Positions 29,909-45,701 of a DNA stretch of 64,000 nt are shown piece after piece (within the stretch, counting starts at the first letter, position 1; each line of letters begins with the position of its first letter). This DNA comes from Gammaproteobacteria bacterium (GTDB lineage: Bacteria; Pseudomonadota; Gammaproteobacteria; HTCC5015), in assembly GCA_026004975.1 (NCBI GenBank), contig BPKE01000002.1, positions 496,001-560,000 on the forward strand, written 5' to 3'. The translations under genes and the position numbers were made by a program. Under the pieces are notes generated by a model. That model was not told where the DNA came from, made no database searches, and was given only the letters and a program-made list of their open reading frames with translations.

Positions 29909-32900
29909 TCACTGTTCCTCGAAGTCGGCGTGCTTGAACTTCAGCGCGCAGCAATTTTCCCTCACGATGCGCTCCACGTTTTCGGGAAGGCCGTCGGGAA
30001 AGCGAGCCTCGATCTCGAGGGATAGTCGGACCTCGGCGCGGTCGAGCGCGGCCAGATGAACGATCACTTCCTGGGCGATTTTGCCGGCGTCGGCGCCCGC
30101 ACGAAGCGGATCGAGCGCCACGCTCGCGTGAAAGCGTCGCGGGCGCGGAGGGGGCTGAGGAACCGGTTCGGGCCGGTCGCCCACACCCGGCGATGCAGGC
30201 GCCCCAGAGCCCTCCGGAGCCGGCTGTCCTGGTGTCGGGGCGACGGGCTGGGCGACCTGCTTCTCCGCATCTAGTTGACGGCGTGCCACATCGGGCTTGA
30301 CGACAAGCCCGGGGGCATCCACCTCGGGCAGCGCGATGTCCTGGCCTGCCCGAAGCCCGCGGTAGCGGCTCGCAGCCTCATCGAAGCTGTCCGCGTAAGC
30401 AAAGCTGTCCTTTTCCCAGCTCTGGAGGCGGACTCCATCCCGCACGGCCTCGGCCAGGACGGCCGGAGTTTTCAGGCGCGGGAGATAGAGATAGCGCGCG
30501 AAATCCTCCGCCAGTTGGCGGATCTCGACATGATCCCCGCGCCAAAGTGGGATGCGATCGAGCTCCATCCGCAACCGCGTTCCCGCTAGGCTTACAAGCA
30601 ATAGCTCCTCGCTTCGAAGCTTCTTGCCCGCCCGTGCCGCCAGTCCACTGTTTCCCTGTAAGCGAATCGCTTGCCACGTGACCTCGGCGCTCGGATCCTT
30701 CTGCTCCGGGACGAGAAGCCATTGATAGCACTCGGGAATGCGCGCCTTTACGGTGCTCTCTGCCGTCTCCCGTTGGGTTTCGGCCTGCCGTACCTGCTGG
30801 CGGTCGAGGTTGAGTGCCTCATTCTCGGCCAATATGGAGTCCCAGGCGAGAAACCAGCGTACCGACTCCTCGAGATCCTGAAGCCGCACACGGTCTGGGG
30901 CGAGAAACACGAGGGCATTTCGGTAGAGGCGGGGGGCGCTACCGCGAGACTCGAGGATCGCGCGTGCGACGCTTTGCGCCGCATTGTCCGGATCTTTGCT
31001 ATAGGGGTGGTCCGGGCCCAGGACGACCAGCCGGGCGTCCCGATCGTCGGGGACATCGGCGCCGGATCGCGGCAGCGGATGCACTCGGGAGAAATCTCCC
31101 GGGGCCCGCAAATCCGCCCGCAGGCGCCGCTCGATCTCCTGAACGACCTTGTCTCGGTCGCGCTCGAACTGCTGGGCGCGATCTTCCGCGAGCTTGGTGA
31201 CGGTCGGCTGGGTGGAGTACCAGTAGCGCGGACCGTCTTGATAAAGATAGGTCGCGGTTCCCGCAAGGCGCCGCAGCGCATCGCCGAAGACGGCGGGCGG
31301 CTCCCCTGGCATCACGCAGCCGAGCTTGATGCGGCGGTCCTCGATCCCTCGGTGCGCGGCAGCGGCCGTCGGGGCCGAACCGAGGTAGATCGTGCGGGCA
31401 ACGCGCCTCGTGGCCGAGAGCTTGCCGAGGTTCGGCAGATCGCGATCGATCTTGAGGGGCAGTGAGTCCGGGCCGTCCACGTCTCGCTCGATGATCGGCA
31501 CCCAGTTGTCCGAGAGGTAGCGCGTGAGCTCGAACTGCACCTTGGGGTCATCGAGCGGGATGGTGGAGGGCAGGATCAGGGGGCTTCGATCCCCTTTTTC
31601 CCACAGGCAGTGGATCACCGCGGCCATCAGGCGCAGCACCCCGCGCGTGCGCTGGAACTTGATCAGCGTGGACCAGGCCCCGTAGAGCTGATCGAAGATC
31701 TCGGGGTGAATCGGGTAGGCCTCCTGGATGCGCCGCTCGTACTCCGTGCTGTTGCACTCGGGCGGGAACTCGGCCGATTGCGTGCGGTAGAGCTCGGAGA
31801 AGGCGCGCGCGGTGAGGTCGCGCTGCTTGTAGGCCTCGGGGCCCGCGAGGGGCTCGAAAAGCCGCCTGCGCACGATCTGAAAGCCCTCCTCGGCCGTCGC
31901 CGGGCGCCAGGAGGACTCGACGCGACCGACCACGTTTCGCAGCCGATCGAGCGCCTCTCGCCCACGAATGCCGCCCACCTCCACGTCATCGGCCTGGGCG
32001 TGGGGCGAGCCCGTCGTATCGGAAGCGGGAAGCGAGATGACCACCAGGCAATTCCCCGCAAGCTTCGCCGATTCGGTCAGGGCTTGGGCGAAGGTGAACT
32101 GCGTCTCGAAGCTTCCGGCGGGAAGGTCGGCGGCGTCGTGGAGCTGGCGCGCGTAGGCCACCCACTCGTCGATGAGCACGAGGCACGGCCCGTACGCCTT
32201 GAAGAGCTCGCGCAGGACATCCCCTGGGCTCGTCGCCCGCTCATCGTCGGCAGCCACCCGGGCGTAGGCTTTCTTGGCCTCCTTGGCGCCTCCTGCGGCG
32301 TAGCCGAGCTGCCAGGCGAGCTCGCCCCAAAGGGTGCGGACCACCGTCCCGTCGGGCTTTTTCACCGGGTTGCCGGGCGAGATGCGGTTGCCGACGAGCA
32401 CCACGCGGTTCACCTTGGGAAGTTTCTTTACGCCCGCCTGGGCAAGGACCGCATCCACGCCGGGCAGCTCGGCAGGAGCGGCGCCCGAGAAGAGGTGGTA
32501 GAGCGCGAGCATCGAGTGCGTCTTGCCGCCCCCGAAGTTCGTTTGAAGCTGAACGACGGGATCACCGCCCGTGCCCGAGAGGCGCTCGACGGCACCTACG
32601 AGAAGGCGCTTGAGGCTCTCCGTGAGAAAGGTGCGGCGAAAGAACTCTTGCGGCACCCGGTACTCATCCGTGCCCTCGCCGAGATGCACCTGCCAGAGAT
32701 CGGCGGCGAACTCGGCTTGCTGGTAGCGCCCGCTTGCGACATCGGGGTGCGGGGTCACCACCTCGCGCCAGGGCTTGAGCGCTGCCGTCGCCGCCACCTC
32801 GATGAGCGAGCCCCCGGCCTTGCGCTTCTCGGACCGGAGCTGCTCGGCATAGACTTGGCGCCTGAGCTCGAGCTTCATTCGGTTCACTTCATCGGCCTCG

Positions 32901-33277
32901 GGGGCGGAGACGGCCGCAAGGAGCCGCGCCATGGAGTCGAGGGCTCGATCGGCGTCGTCGCTCGAGAGCGGCTCCTGGTGCGCCCACTTGTTTCGCCAGT
33001 CGCGAAGCTCCTGCACGAGCGAGCGCTCGGCGCGCCCGAGCGTGCGCCCGAAAACCTCGTTCCAGGCATCCCACATGAGCTTGAGGAGCGCCGCCACGTC
33101 CCACTCGGTGATCGGCTTGTTGCCGAGCTTGGGGTCCTCGGCAAAGCGGCGAAGCGTCTCGGGGCGCATGGTGCCGGCCTCGATCCTGCTTCGCACCTCG
33201 CGCTCGACGAAGGGGGCAAGCCCCTGGCGCAGCACCTCGAGCGCCTTGCCGACTCGTTCCTGGTTGCTGATGGCCAT
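29909..33277 (-). CDS. Swt1-type HEPN + DUF499 P-loop ATPase (defence-island protein)
   Basis: 1122 aa. N-terminus MAISNQERVGKALEVLRQGLAPFVEREVRSR with HEPN-type RNKWAH; Walker A QTNFGGGKTHSMLALYHLF; Walker B CLVLIDEWVAYARQL; DUF499-like tail AEVRLSLEIEARFPDGLPENVERIVRENCCALKF. Confidence 0.85.
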   Translation of the reverse strand: MAISNQERVGKALEVLRQGLAPFVEREVRSRIEAGTMRPETLRRFAEDPKLGNKPITEWDVAALLKLMWDAWNEVFGRTLGRAERSLVQELRDWRNKWAHQEPLSSDDADRALDSMARLLAAVSAPEADEVNRMKLELRRQVYAEQLRSEKRKAGGSLIEVAATAALKPWREVVTPHPDVASGRYQQAEFAADLWQVHLGEGTDEYRVPQEFFRRTFLTESLKRLLVGAVERLSGTGGDPVVQLQTNFGGGKTHSMLALYHLFSGAAPAELPGVDAVLAQAGVKKLPKVNRVVLVGNRISPGNPVKKPDGTVVRTLWGELAWQLGYAAGGAKEAKKAYARVAADDERATSPGDVLRELFKAYGPCLVLIDEWVAYARQLHDAADLPAGSFETQFTFAQALTESAKLAGNCLVVISLPASDTTGSPHAQADDVEVGGIRGREALDRLRNVVGRVESSWRPATAEEGFQIVRRRLFEPLAGPEAYKQRDLTARAFSELYRTQSAEFPPECNSTEYERRIQEAYPIHPEIFDQLYGAWSTLIKFQRTRGVLRLMAAVIHCLWEKGDRSPLILPSTIPLDDPKVQFELTRYLSDNWVPIIERDVDGPDSLPLKIDRDLPNLGKLSATRRVARTIYLGSAPTAAAAHRGIEDRRIKLGCVMPGEPPAVFGDALRRLAGTATYLYQDGPRYWYSTQPTVTKLAEDRAQQFERDRDKVVQEIERRLRADLRAPGDFSRVHPLPRSGADVPDDRDARLVVLGPDHPYSKDPDNAAQSVARAILESRGSAPRLYRNALVFLAPDRVRLQDLEESVRWFLAWDSILAENEALNLDRQQVRQAETQRETAESTVKARIPECYQWLLVPEQKDPSAEVTWQAIRLQGNSGLAARAGKKLRSEELLLVSLAGTRLRMELDRIPLWRGDHVEIRQLAEDFARYLYLPRLKTPAVLAEAVRDGVRLQSWEKDSFAYADSFDEAASRYRGLRAGQDIALPEVDAPGLVVKPDVARRQLDAEKQVAQPVAPTPGQPAPEGSGAPASPGVGDRPEPVPQPPPRPRRFHASVALDPLRAGADAGKIAQEVIVHLAALDRAEVRLSLEIEARFPDGLPENVERIVRENCCALKFKHADFEEQ

Positions 33278-33289
33278 GATCTACCCCGT

Positions 33290-36169
33290 CTATTGATGGA
33301 ACAGGTCGCGCTCGACGGGCTCGGCGCGGGTTCTATCGCGCGCGAGCCGGACGATCTCCGGAAAGCTCTGCACGAGGGCATTGTAGGAGCGCCCCTCTTC
33401 GGCGCGCTTTTTGCGCTCACAGACCGTGTAAAGCCGGTAGGCGAGCTCGCGCGCTGTCTCGGCGCGGCTTCCGAGCTTGCGGGCAAGCTCCGCTGCGCCC
33501 GTCTCGCCGCCCTTGTCGAGGGCTCGGATCAAGTGATGGACGCTTTCCCAGACGGTGAGGCGAGAGTCCTCGGCAGGGTCCCACTCCTCGGGAAGCTCCT
33601 CGGGACGCAAAAGCCGCACCTTCCCTCGCCGCGACTCGAGAATCCCTGCCTCGACCATTCCGGCGACGCTCGTGTTCTTGGCTTTGGAGAGCGTCTCGGC
33701 GACACCGAACTCGCCCGACTCGAAGCCGTTCTGCTCGAACCAAGCGAGCGCCCAGCGCGTATCGGCGTCGAAGTCGCCTTCCTGTTCGGCGAGTGATTCG
33801 TCGAGCACCTGGTTGATGAGGGCGAGTGCTTCGCGCACCGAGACGGGCTTACCCTCCGCATCGAGCACCTTCGAGTATCGCGTGTACACGGCCATGCCGG
33901 GGCCGATCGCCGCTTGGGCCAGGTCCACCGGGGCGATGTTCGCCTTCTGGAGCTCGGCCAGGGCCCGTGGGAGTTCTTCTTTGAGCGCTGCGACGAATTC
34001 GCGCCGCGTGGTCGCCGGAGCGTTCTCGGGGCGCTTGCGGCAGACGAGGACGATGCTGGAGGCGAGGGCGTTCGTTCCGATGCTGATCGAGCGCGCTCCG
34101 CGTTCGGTCCGGATGGGCCAGGTCCCGCTGACGGCAAAACCGGCCTGAATGACGGCATCCAGGAATGTCTCCCATCCCGTACTCGACACGCCCGCCTCAT
34201 CGTCGGTTTCGGTCTGCTTGAAGGCATAGTAGATCGTCAGCGGGAACCCTGGATGTGCCTGCTCGGCAAGGCGGCGCATGGCGCGGCACATGCCATCAAG
34301 AAAGAACGCCTCGGCCTTTTCCTTCGTACCATGACGGTAAGGTGTGGCCACCAGCTCTTCGGCCTTGGGAACGGCAACTGTAGCGAACAGCTCCGGGTAG
34401 ACCCCGCGTAGGGACCGGCGCAGCCAGACGTAGAAAAAGTCCGAAAGGTCGGCGTAGCCGACGTTGTCGTAGTAGGGCGGGTCGGTTGAGATCAGCTTTG
34501 CCACACTTGTGACCTGGGACTGCGCATCCTCTTGGCACGCATGACCATCGTTCCCGGGTACCAAGGCTTCGACGACCCGCTCGACCCACTCTATACACGT
34601 GGTTAGCCAGTTACCGCCACTGTCCGAGAACGGATTCGACTCTCCAAAGTCCCATACCATCGGGATGGCTTGACGCCGGAACGCGTGAGCGACAAAGCCG
34701 CCGCCAGGTTCCCACGTTGCGATTGCGTTCCAATAGTCTGAGGACCGACCGATCCCGCACGCCAAATACACCCCCACCGCCTCGGCATAGGCCGTCGCGC
34801 CGGTGCCGCCGTCGCGAAGCGGGACGCCGTCGTCGGGGAGGCCGGCGCGCACGGCATCCTCGCGCACGCGCGCCATTGCCTCGCCCACGAGATCGGAAAA
34901 GGTCGTCAGCGCCACGAGCTGGCGGGGGGTGAAGAGATCGCCGTAAGTCGTGAGGCCGTAAGGCGGCGTCCACAGTGCTCGCAGGTCCGGTGCAATCGGT
35001 GTCTCCGGCTTCCATTCTGGCTCCGCCTCCGTCGCCGCCGCCTCGTGCTCTGGTGTCGGTGCGAGGTAGACGCGACCGCGCTCGCCCTCGGCCACAATCG
35101 CCATCAGCCGCGCGCCCATCCGTCCGGCCCTGCCCTCGGCCTTGATGTAGTCGCCCGAGATCGGCGTTCCGGACATCAAGCACTCGAAGTTCGCGCCACG
35201 CGAGAGCTTCGTGCCCCGCTTGGCACGTTCCGGATCCTTCGGCTTTCCCACCTTCACGGTGAAGCGATACCCGCGGCCCTCGATGACAGGCTCGACGTAG
35301 GCCTCCTTGCCCTTTTTTGTCGAAAGCATGAAGGTCGAGGCGAGCGGCACCTCGACATCGGCGAAGGCCGGGTTCGGGCTTCGCACCGTGCGCGCCCAGA
35401 GCCAGGCGATGACCGTGAGTTTCTTTCCGTCGTAAGGCTCGAGATCCGACCGCTCCTTAGCCATTTGGGCCGTGATCTCGATCTTCGGATAAAGGTGCCC
35501 GATGCGCTTTTCCGCCTCATCGCGCATCCACTTGCCGTAGTAGCGCACGTCTTCGGCCAGGCCCGTGGCCCCCTTCCAGCTCCCGCTGCTGGCGGCATCG
35601 GCGCGCGAGTCTGGATTGACGGGCGCAAGCCCCGCAAAGCGCGGCGGGATCTCGATCATCGCCTTGCAGATCAGCACCGCGACGGGGTTGAGATCCGATG
35701 CGTAGGCCTCGAGCCCGAGCCGCTGTGCCTCGAGCGGCAGCGAGCCCCCGCCGGCGAAGGGGTCGTGGAAGGCGGGAAGCCGCTCCGGATCGAAGAGCTC
35801 CTTGGCCCGTGGGTGGTCGGCGAAATCGCGGCAGGTGCGTCGCCAGCTCTTCCGGATCTCCTGCCGCGCCTGCTCGAGCACGGCCTCGTTCGTCGTGTTT
35901 TCCCACTTGACGAGCTCCTCGATGATCCGGAAAAGCCTTCGGCGCTCGGCCTCCTGCGCCTCTTCGGTCGGGAACTCCTCGGGGCAAGCCGAAGGATCGT
36001 CCACCATCTGGGCGAAGATCACAGCCCGCGCCGCCGCCAGCGGCCGGCGCGCCCACCACAGGTGCAGTGTACTGGGGTGGCCGTGGCGAATGGACTTCTC
36101 CCGCGCCGCCGCCGCGTTGACGGCGTCGAGCGGGAGGGCGACTTCGATGAGTTTCTTCCTGGTTTTCAT
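33290..36169 (-). CDS. DUF1156-domain adenine-specific DNA methyltransferase
   Basis: [57 protein letters not shown] (DUF1156); [32 protein letters not shown] (SAM site); [25 protein letters not shown] (DPPY). Confidence 0.92.
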   Translation of the reverse strand: MKTRKKLIEVALPLDAVNAAAAREKSIRHGHPSTLHLWWARRPLAAARAVIFAQMVDDPSACPEEFPTEEAQEAERRRLFRIIEELVKWENTTNEAVLEQARQEIRKSWRRTCRDFADHPRAKELFDPERLPAFHDPFAGGGSLPLEAQRLGLEAYASDLNPVAVLICKAMIEIPPRFAGLAPVNPDSRADAASSGSWKGATGLAEDVRYYGKWMRDEAEKRIGHLYPKIEITAQMAKERSDLEPYDGKKLTVIAWLWARTVRSPNPAFADVEVPLASTFMLSTKKGKEAYVEPVIEGRGYRFTVKVGKPKDPERAKRGTKLSRGANFECLMSGTPISGDYIKAEGRAGRMGARLMAIVAEGERGRVYLAPTPEHEAAATEAEPEWKPETPIAPDLRALWTPPYGLTTYGDLFTPRQLVALTTFSDLVGEAMARVREDAVRAGLPDDGVPLRDGGTGATAYAEAVGVYLACGIGRSSDYWNAIATWEPGGGFVAHAFRRQAIPMVWDFGESNPFSDSGGNWLTTCIEWVERVVEALVPGNDGHACQEDAQSQVTSVAKLISTDPPYYDNVGYADLSDFFYVWLRRSLRGVYPELFATVAVPKAEELVATPYRHGTKEKAEAFFLDGMCRAMRRLAEQAHPGFPLTIYYAFKQTETDDEAGVSSTGWETFLDAVIQAGFAVSGTWPIRTERGARSISIGTNALASSIVLVCRKRPENAPATTRREFVAALKEELPRALAELQKANIAPVDLAQAAIGPGMAVYTRYSKVLDAEGKPVSVREALALINQVLDESLAEQEGDFDADTRWALAWFEQNGFESGEFGVAETLSKAKNTSVAGMVEAGILESRRGKVRLLRPEELPEEWDPAEDSRLTVWESVHHLIRALDKGGETGAAELARKLGSRAETARELAYRLYTVCERKKRAEEGRSYNALVQSFPEIVRLARDRTRAEPVERDLFHQ

Positions 36170-37376
36170 ACGTTCTTGCGCTCAGCTTTCTCGAGCGTTG
36201 ACCAGGGGACGATACCGAGCGCGCTCCCGTCGGGAAACATGCTGATGACGCATTCTCCAAATTCGAGAGTTTGCATTTCGGTGGCTGGTAGTTCCTTCGC
36301 GCTTAAAGACGTTCTTTCCCGTGCCACGCGAGCTATGAGTTCTAGGCTCGACAAGCCGAGGCCACCGACGAGAATTGGTTGTTCAGCGGTAGAAGGAGTA
36401 GCGAGCAACAAGTCCGTAGGCGACATCCGCAAGACCGGTGAAATTCCCCGGAGGATCGGCGTAAGAGCTACGAACCCGATCGATTTCCCGCCGAATTCGG
36501 ATACCCGAACCGTGCTCTCTGGTATGTCTTGTTTCACTTCGGGTTCAAGCAATCCTCGTGCAAGCGATGTAAGACCCAGGAAGTCCAGCCAAACACCGTA
36601 GTTACCTCGCGTCACGAGATCCTCTCGTGGATGCGTGGGTTTTGGAGGTTCCTCGGATGTGTTCCGAATTCGCGTCACAAAGCCCTCGGAATCGCGCGTG
36701 TCGTCGAGACCTCTCAACAAGGCTAACGTTGCGTATCCCTCAGCAACCTGCCCAGAGAGCTGTTTGAAGCCGGTCTCGAGCTGACCCTTGGCTTTTCTCA
36801 AGGCTGGTCGCACATTGGCCGATCTATGGGCGCTGGCAACCGTTCCCTTCGCTTCGAGGAGAGCCCTTAGGCAACCGCCCCGCTTTTCCAGTACGAAATC
36901 GGGCCCTTTACTTCGCGCCCGATTGTTTCCCGAAAGGAACTGAGAATAGTGGCTGATGTAGATGTACCCTTGGTCTTGGCAATACAGAAGAGCTAGGCCC
37001 TGCGCGACGCGTCCCGTGAGAGCAGTTTTTACGAAATCGGCATACTCGCTTGCATCGAAGCGCAGGTTTCCATGAGCAGAGGTTAAAGCTGCGCTCCATT
37101 CCATCAGAAATCCCAGTACACGCCGCACGACAGAAAAAGACGGCAGGTGACGCGCTGTGTCCGCCTTGACCGTCGCGTGTGCCAATTGCCATAGGGTAAA
37201 GCGTTGCGATGATGGTGACAGATCCCTGGGAGCGCGCCACCATGCCCTAAGCATGTCAAGCTCAGAAGGGGGCACAGCGTGCCAGGGCACTGCAAGCGTC
37301 CCGCGGGACCAACGCAGAAAGTCATGCACAATTTTTCTTAAAAAGTCAGAATCAATATCAGATACAACTTGTAATC

Positions 37377-37380
<4 letters not shown>
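36166..37380 (-). CDS. Uncharacterised protein with a PD-(D/E)xK-like motif; candidate nuclease of the island
   Basis: 404 aa. Contains [27 protein letters not shown] (PD..x14..ExK; D161, E176, K178). Start and stop overlap both neighbouring genes by 4 nt. GC is lower than its neighbours (32/60 G+C by hand count for 36541-36600). Confidence 0.6.
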
Positions 37381-40982
<3,602 letters not shown>

Positions 40983-41721
40983 GGGACACTGAGGCGGATG
41001 GATGAGGCCCGCAACCCTGGGATTCTAAAGAGCCCAGATCTCCTATGCAATAGCTGCCCACGCCCACGCCAAGGGGTCCAATCGCGCATGATGACCGCCG
41101 GAAAACGCAGCGAATGACGCGGCTGGCGTCGACATCGGAACCCAGACGGACTCGCACCCGGCGCGCTCGCACGAAGGGGTGCACCCCAAAACGCCGCGCT
41201 GGCAGCGAGAATCAAGGGCCCCCGGATCCGAGGCCACGCCCTTGGCCCGCTTACGTTGAGAACGTCGCCCGGCCTGGGCTCCATGACCCGTTGCGAATCG
41301 GGCCAGCCGTTGGCTTGCGGCGGCCCATCGACGGGTGTGTGGGATACGCCGGCGCAGGGATTGTTCCGGGTGGCTGGTGGCCGCGGCGGGCGCGGCGTTT
41401 TCACACGGACGTCGTGACGAACTCCACTCGTGCATGGCCTCGAAACGAGGGGCGACGGGGGCCAGCGGCCGCCTTCCAACGGCGTCGCCCCGCATCAGGG
41501 GGAGCGAAAGTAAATTCATTTGGATATCAATCTCTTACAGTCTCGACGCGGTGGCGCACGAACCATCCCGAACCGGTGATGGGCACCCACAGCGCGATTG
41601 CGTACATTCCGTGACTTGAACGGGCCGCACGCGCCTTGCTAAGTTCGCAGCAGGCCCGCCGTTCGCCTCCGCAGGCGAAGCCGGGCAGGGGCCACGCCCA
41701 TCACCGCCAGGGGGTCGAGAC

Positions 41722-43673
<1,952 letters not shown>

Positions 43674-43684
43674 GGGCGGGGGGG

Positions 43685-43819
43685 TCAAGCGGACGGCGGG
43701 TTTTGCCCGTCGTCCGCCTCGTCGGCGTCGCCGGGCTCGTCCTGAGCCGCTTGCTCGGTTTCTTTCTTGATGCGCTCGATCTCTTCCTTGCTCAGAACGA
43801 CCGTCTTTTCCTCGCTCAT
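43685..43819 (-). CDS. Small acidic protein, 44 aa
   Basis: Reverse-strand translation MSEEKTVVLSKEEIERIKKETEQAAQDEPGDADEADDGQNPPSA*; uninterrupted, but below the ORF-track size cutoff. Confidence 0.5.
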   Translation of the reverse strand: MSEEKTVVLSKEEIERIKKETEQAAQDEPGDADEADDGQNPPSA

Positions 43820-43939
43820 GGTCGACTCCGTGGATCGGGGTTCGGCTGGACGGCGGGCCGGTCATGCTTCGGTCGCCGGCCGGTCTCCACAGTATAGCGC
43901 CGGCGACGGTGTGAAAGCAGCCCGGCGGGCGTTCGCGGC

Positions 43940-44863
43940 ATGGCGCGCTGGTTTTATCTGAGCCACCCGGCCTGCCGGCTGCACCGGCCGCCGGCGGGAC
44001 ACCCGGAGTCGCCGGCGCGGTTGGCGGCCGTCGAGACCGCGCTCGAGAAGGCCGGATTGCTCGCCCGGGCGAAACGACCACCGGTGCCCGCGGCGACGGC
44101 CGCCCAGCTCGCGCGCGTGCACGACCCGGACTACATCGCCGTGATTTTCGCCCAGGCCCGCAGCGAACGCTTGCGCCTGCTCGATCCGGACACCGCGCTC
44201 GGCCCGTTCAGCGTCGCCGCCGCGCGCCGCGCCGCCGGCGCGGCGCTGGCGGCCGTCGACCAGGTGCTGGCCGGCGGCGGTTTCGCGTTTTGCGCCGTGC
44301 GGCCGCCGGGGCATCACGCCGAGCGGTCACGGCCGATGGGGTTCTGCCTGTTCAACAATATCGCGGTGGCGGCGGCCCATGCGCTGGCCGAACACGGTTT
44401 GCGCCGGGTGGCCATCCTCGACTTCGATGTGCACCATGGCAACGGCACCCAGCACCTGCTCGGCGGTCGCACCGAGGTGCTGTTCTGCTCGACTCATCGC
44501 CATCCCTTCTACCCGTTCAGCGGGACGCCGGTGTCCGACCCGCGGGTGATCAACGTCCCCCTGCCGGCCGGTTCGGACGGCCGCGTGATGCGGCGCGCCG
44601 TCGAGCGCGAATGGTGGCCGGCCCTCGAGCGGTTCGCCCCGGAATTGATCCTGGTTTCGGCGGGCTTCGACGCCCACCGCCTGGATCCGCTCGGCGGGCT
44701 GGCCTGGGAGACCGAAGACTACGCCTGGCTGGGTGCCTGGATCGGTGTCCAGGCGGCGCGTCACACCGGCGGGCGGGTGGTGGCGGTGCTGGAGGGCGGC
44801 TATCACCTTGGGGCGCTCGGCGCCTCGGCGGCCGCCTTCGTCGCCGCGCTCGCCGGGACGTGA
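43940..44863 (+). CDS. Histone deacetylase family protein
   Basis: CAVRPPGHHAERSRPMGFCLFNNIAVAAAHAL...ILDFDVHHGNGTQHLL...LILVSAGFDAHRLDPLGGLAWETEDYAWL. Confidence 0.95.
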   Translation: MARWFYLSHPACRLHRPPAGHPESPARLAAVETALEKAGLLARAKRPPVPAATAAQLARVHDPDYIAVIFAQARSERLRLLDPDTALGPFSVAAARRAAGAALAAVDQVLAGGGFAFCAVRPPGHHAERSRPMGFCLFNNIAVAAAHALAEHGLRRVAILDFDVHHGNGTQHLLGGRTEVLFCSTHRHPFYPFSGTPVSDPRVINVPLPAGSDGRVMRRAVEREWWPALERFAPELILVSAGFDAHRLDPLGGLAWETEDYAWLGAWIGVQAARHTGGRVVAVLEGGYHLGALGASAAAFVAALAGT

Positions 44864-45543
44864 TGATGGGCGGCGTGGCCCGCCGGGTGGTCGGGTTGCG
44901 CGCCCGGCCAGGCACCGAGGGCGGTCCACAGGCCGGCGGCCACGCAGAACAGGCCGGCGCCCCGACCCAAGCGCCCCAGGATCCGCCCGCACCAGAGGGG
45001 CAAGAGGGTCGCCGGCAGGGTGCCGACGGCGAAGGCCAGCATCACGCCCATCCCGGCGGCGGGCGAGCCGCTGCCGGCGGCGAGGGCGGCGGCGGCGTAG
45101 ACCAGGCCGCAGGGCAGCAGCCCCCAGAACACGCCCAGGACCAGCCAGGCCGCGGGAGCGCCGCCGGCCGACCAGCGGCGGGCGCGCTGCAGCGCCGGGC
45201 CCAAAGCCCGCCAGAGCAATGCGGCGGGACGTTCCAGAACGGGCAGGGCACGGCGGCCCGCCAGCAGGGCCACTCCGAGAACGACGAGCAGACCGGCGGC
45301 GGCCAGGCGCAGCCCCCCGGCCGCGCCGTCCAAGACGGTCTCGAGTCCGGCGCCCAAGGCGCCGGCAGCGCCCCCCAGGGCCCCGTAGGCGACGAAACGG
45401 CCGGCGTGATAGGCCAGGGCGCGCGGCCAGATCGGCGGGACGGCCGCGGCGGGGGCGGTCGCCAGGCCGCCACACATCGCCAGGCAGTGGGCATGCCCGG
45501 AAAGCCCGAGCAGCGCGGCGGCGAGGGGCAAGGTCTCGTTCAC
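44803..45543 (-). CDS. Sulfite exporter TauE/SafE family membrane protein (cbb3 locus)
   Basis: LPLAAALLGLSGHAHCLAMCGGLATA..., multiple TM segments, GLLPCGLVYAAAALAAGSGSPAAGMGVMLAFAVGTLPATL; directly downstream of ccoS. Confidence 0.85.
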   Translation of the reverse strand: MNETLPLAAALLGLSGHAHCLAMCGGLATAPAAAVPPIWPRALAYHAGRFVAYGALGGAAGALGAGLETVLDGAAGGLRLAAAGLLVVLGVALLAGRRALPVLERPAALLWRALGPALQRARRWSAGGAPAAWLVLGVFWGLLPCGLVYAAAALAAGSGSPAAGMGVMLAFAVGTLPATLLPLWCGRILGRLGRGAGLFCVAAGLWTALGAWPGAQPDHPAGHAAHHHVPASAATKAAAEAPSAPR

Positions 45544-45701
45544 GGCGCGCGCTCCTCCGGCGGTTCCTCGTCTTCCAGGATGCGCCACGCCGGCGTGTCG
45601 AGATCGTCGAACTGCCCGCGATCCACCGCCCAGAAGAAGGCCCACACGGCGACGGCGAGCAGCACGATGCTCAGCGGAATGAGCAGGAAGACGATGTTCA
45701 C
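45540..45701 (-). CDS. ccoS: cbb3-type cytochrome oxidase assembly protein CcoS
   Basis: GTG start; MNIVFLLIPLSIVLLAVAVWAFFWAVDRGQFDDLDTPAWRILED. Confidence 0.95.
   Translation of the reverse strand: MNIVFLLIPLSIVLLAVAVWAFFWAVDRGQFDDLDTPAWRILEDEEPPEERAP

Noticed and set aside
31610-33796. 728-aa plus-strand ORF over the DUF499/DUF1156 genes
   Set aside because: Antisense to intact, motif-bearing genes; no family features.
41114-41614. Overlapping ORFs in the helicase-acs gap
   Set aside because: Arg/Pro/Ala-rich frame noise on both strands with no family signature.
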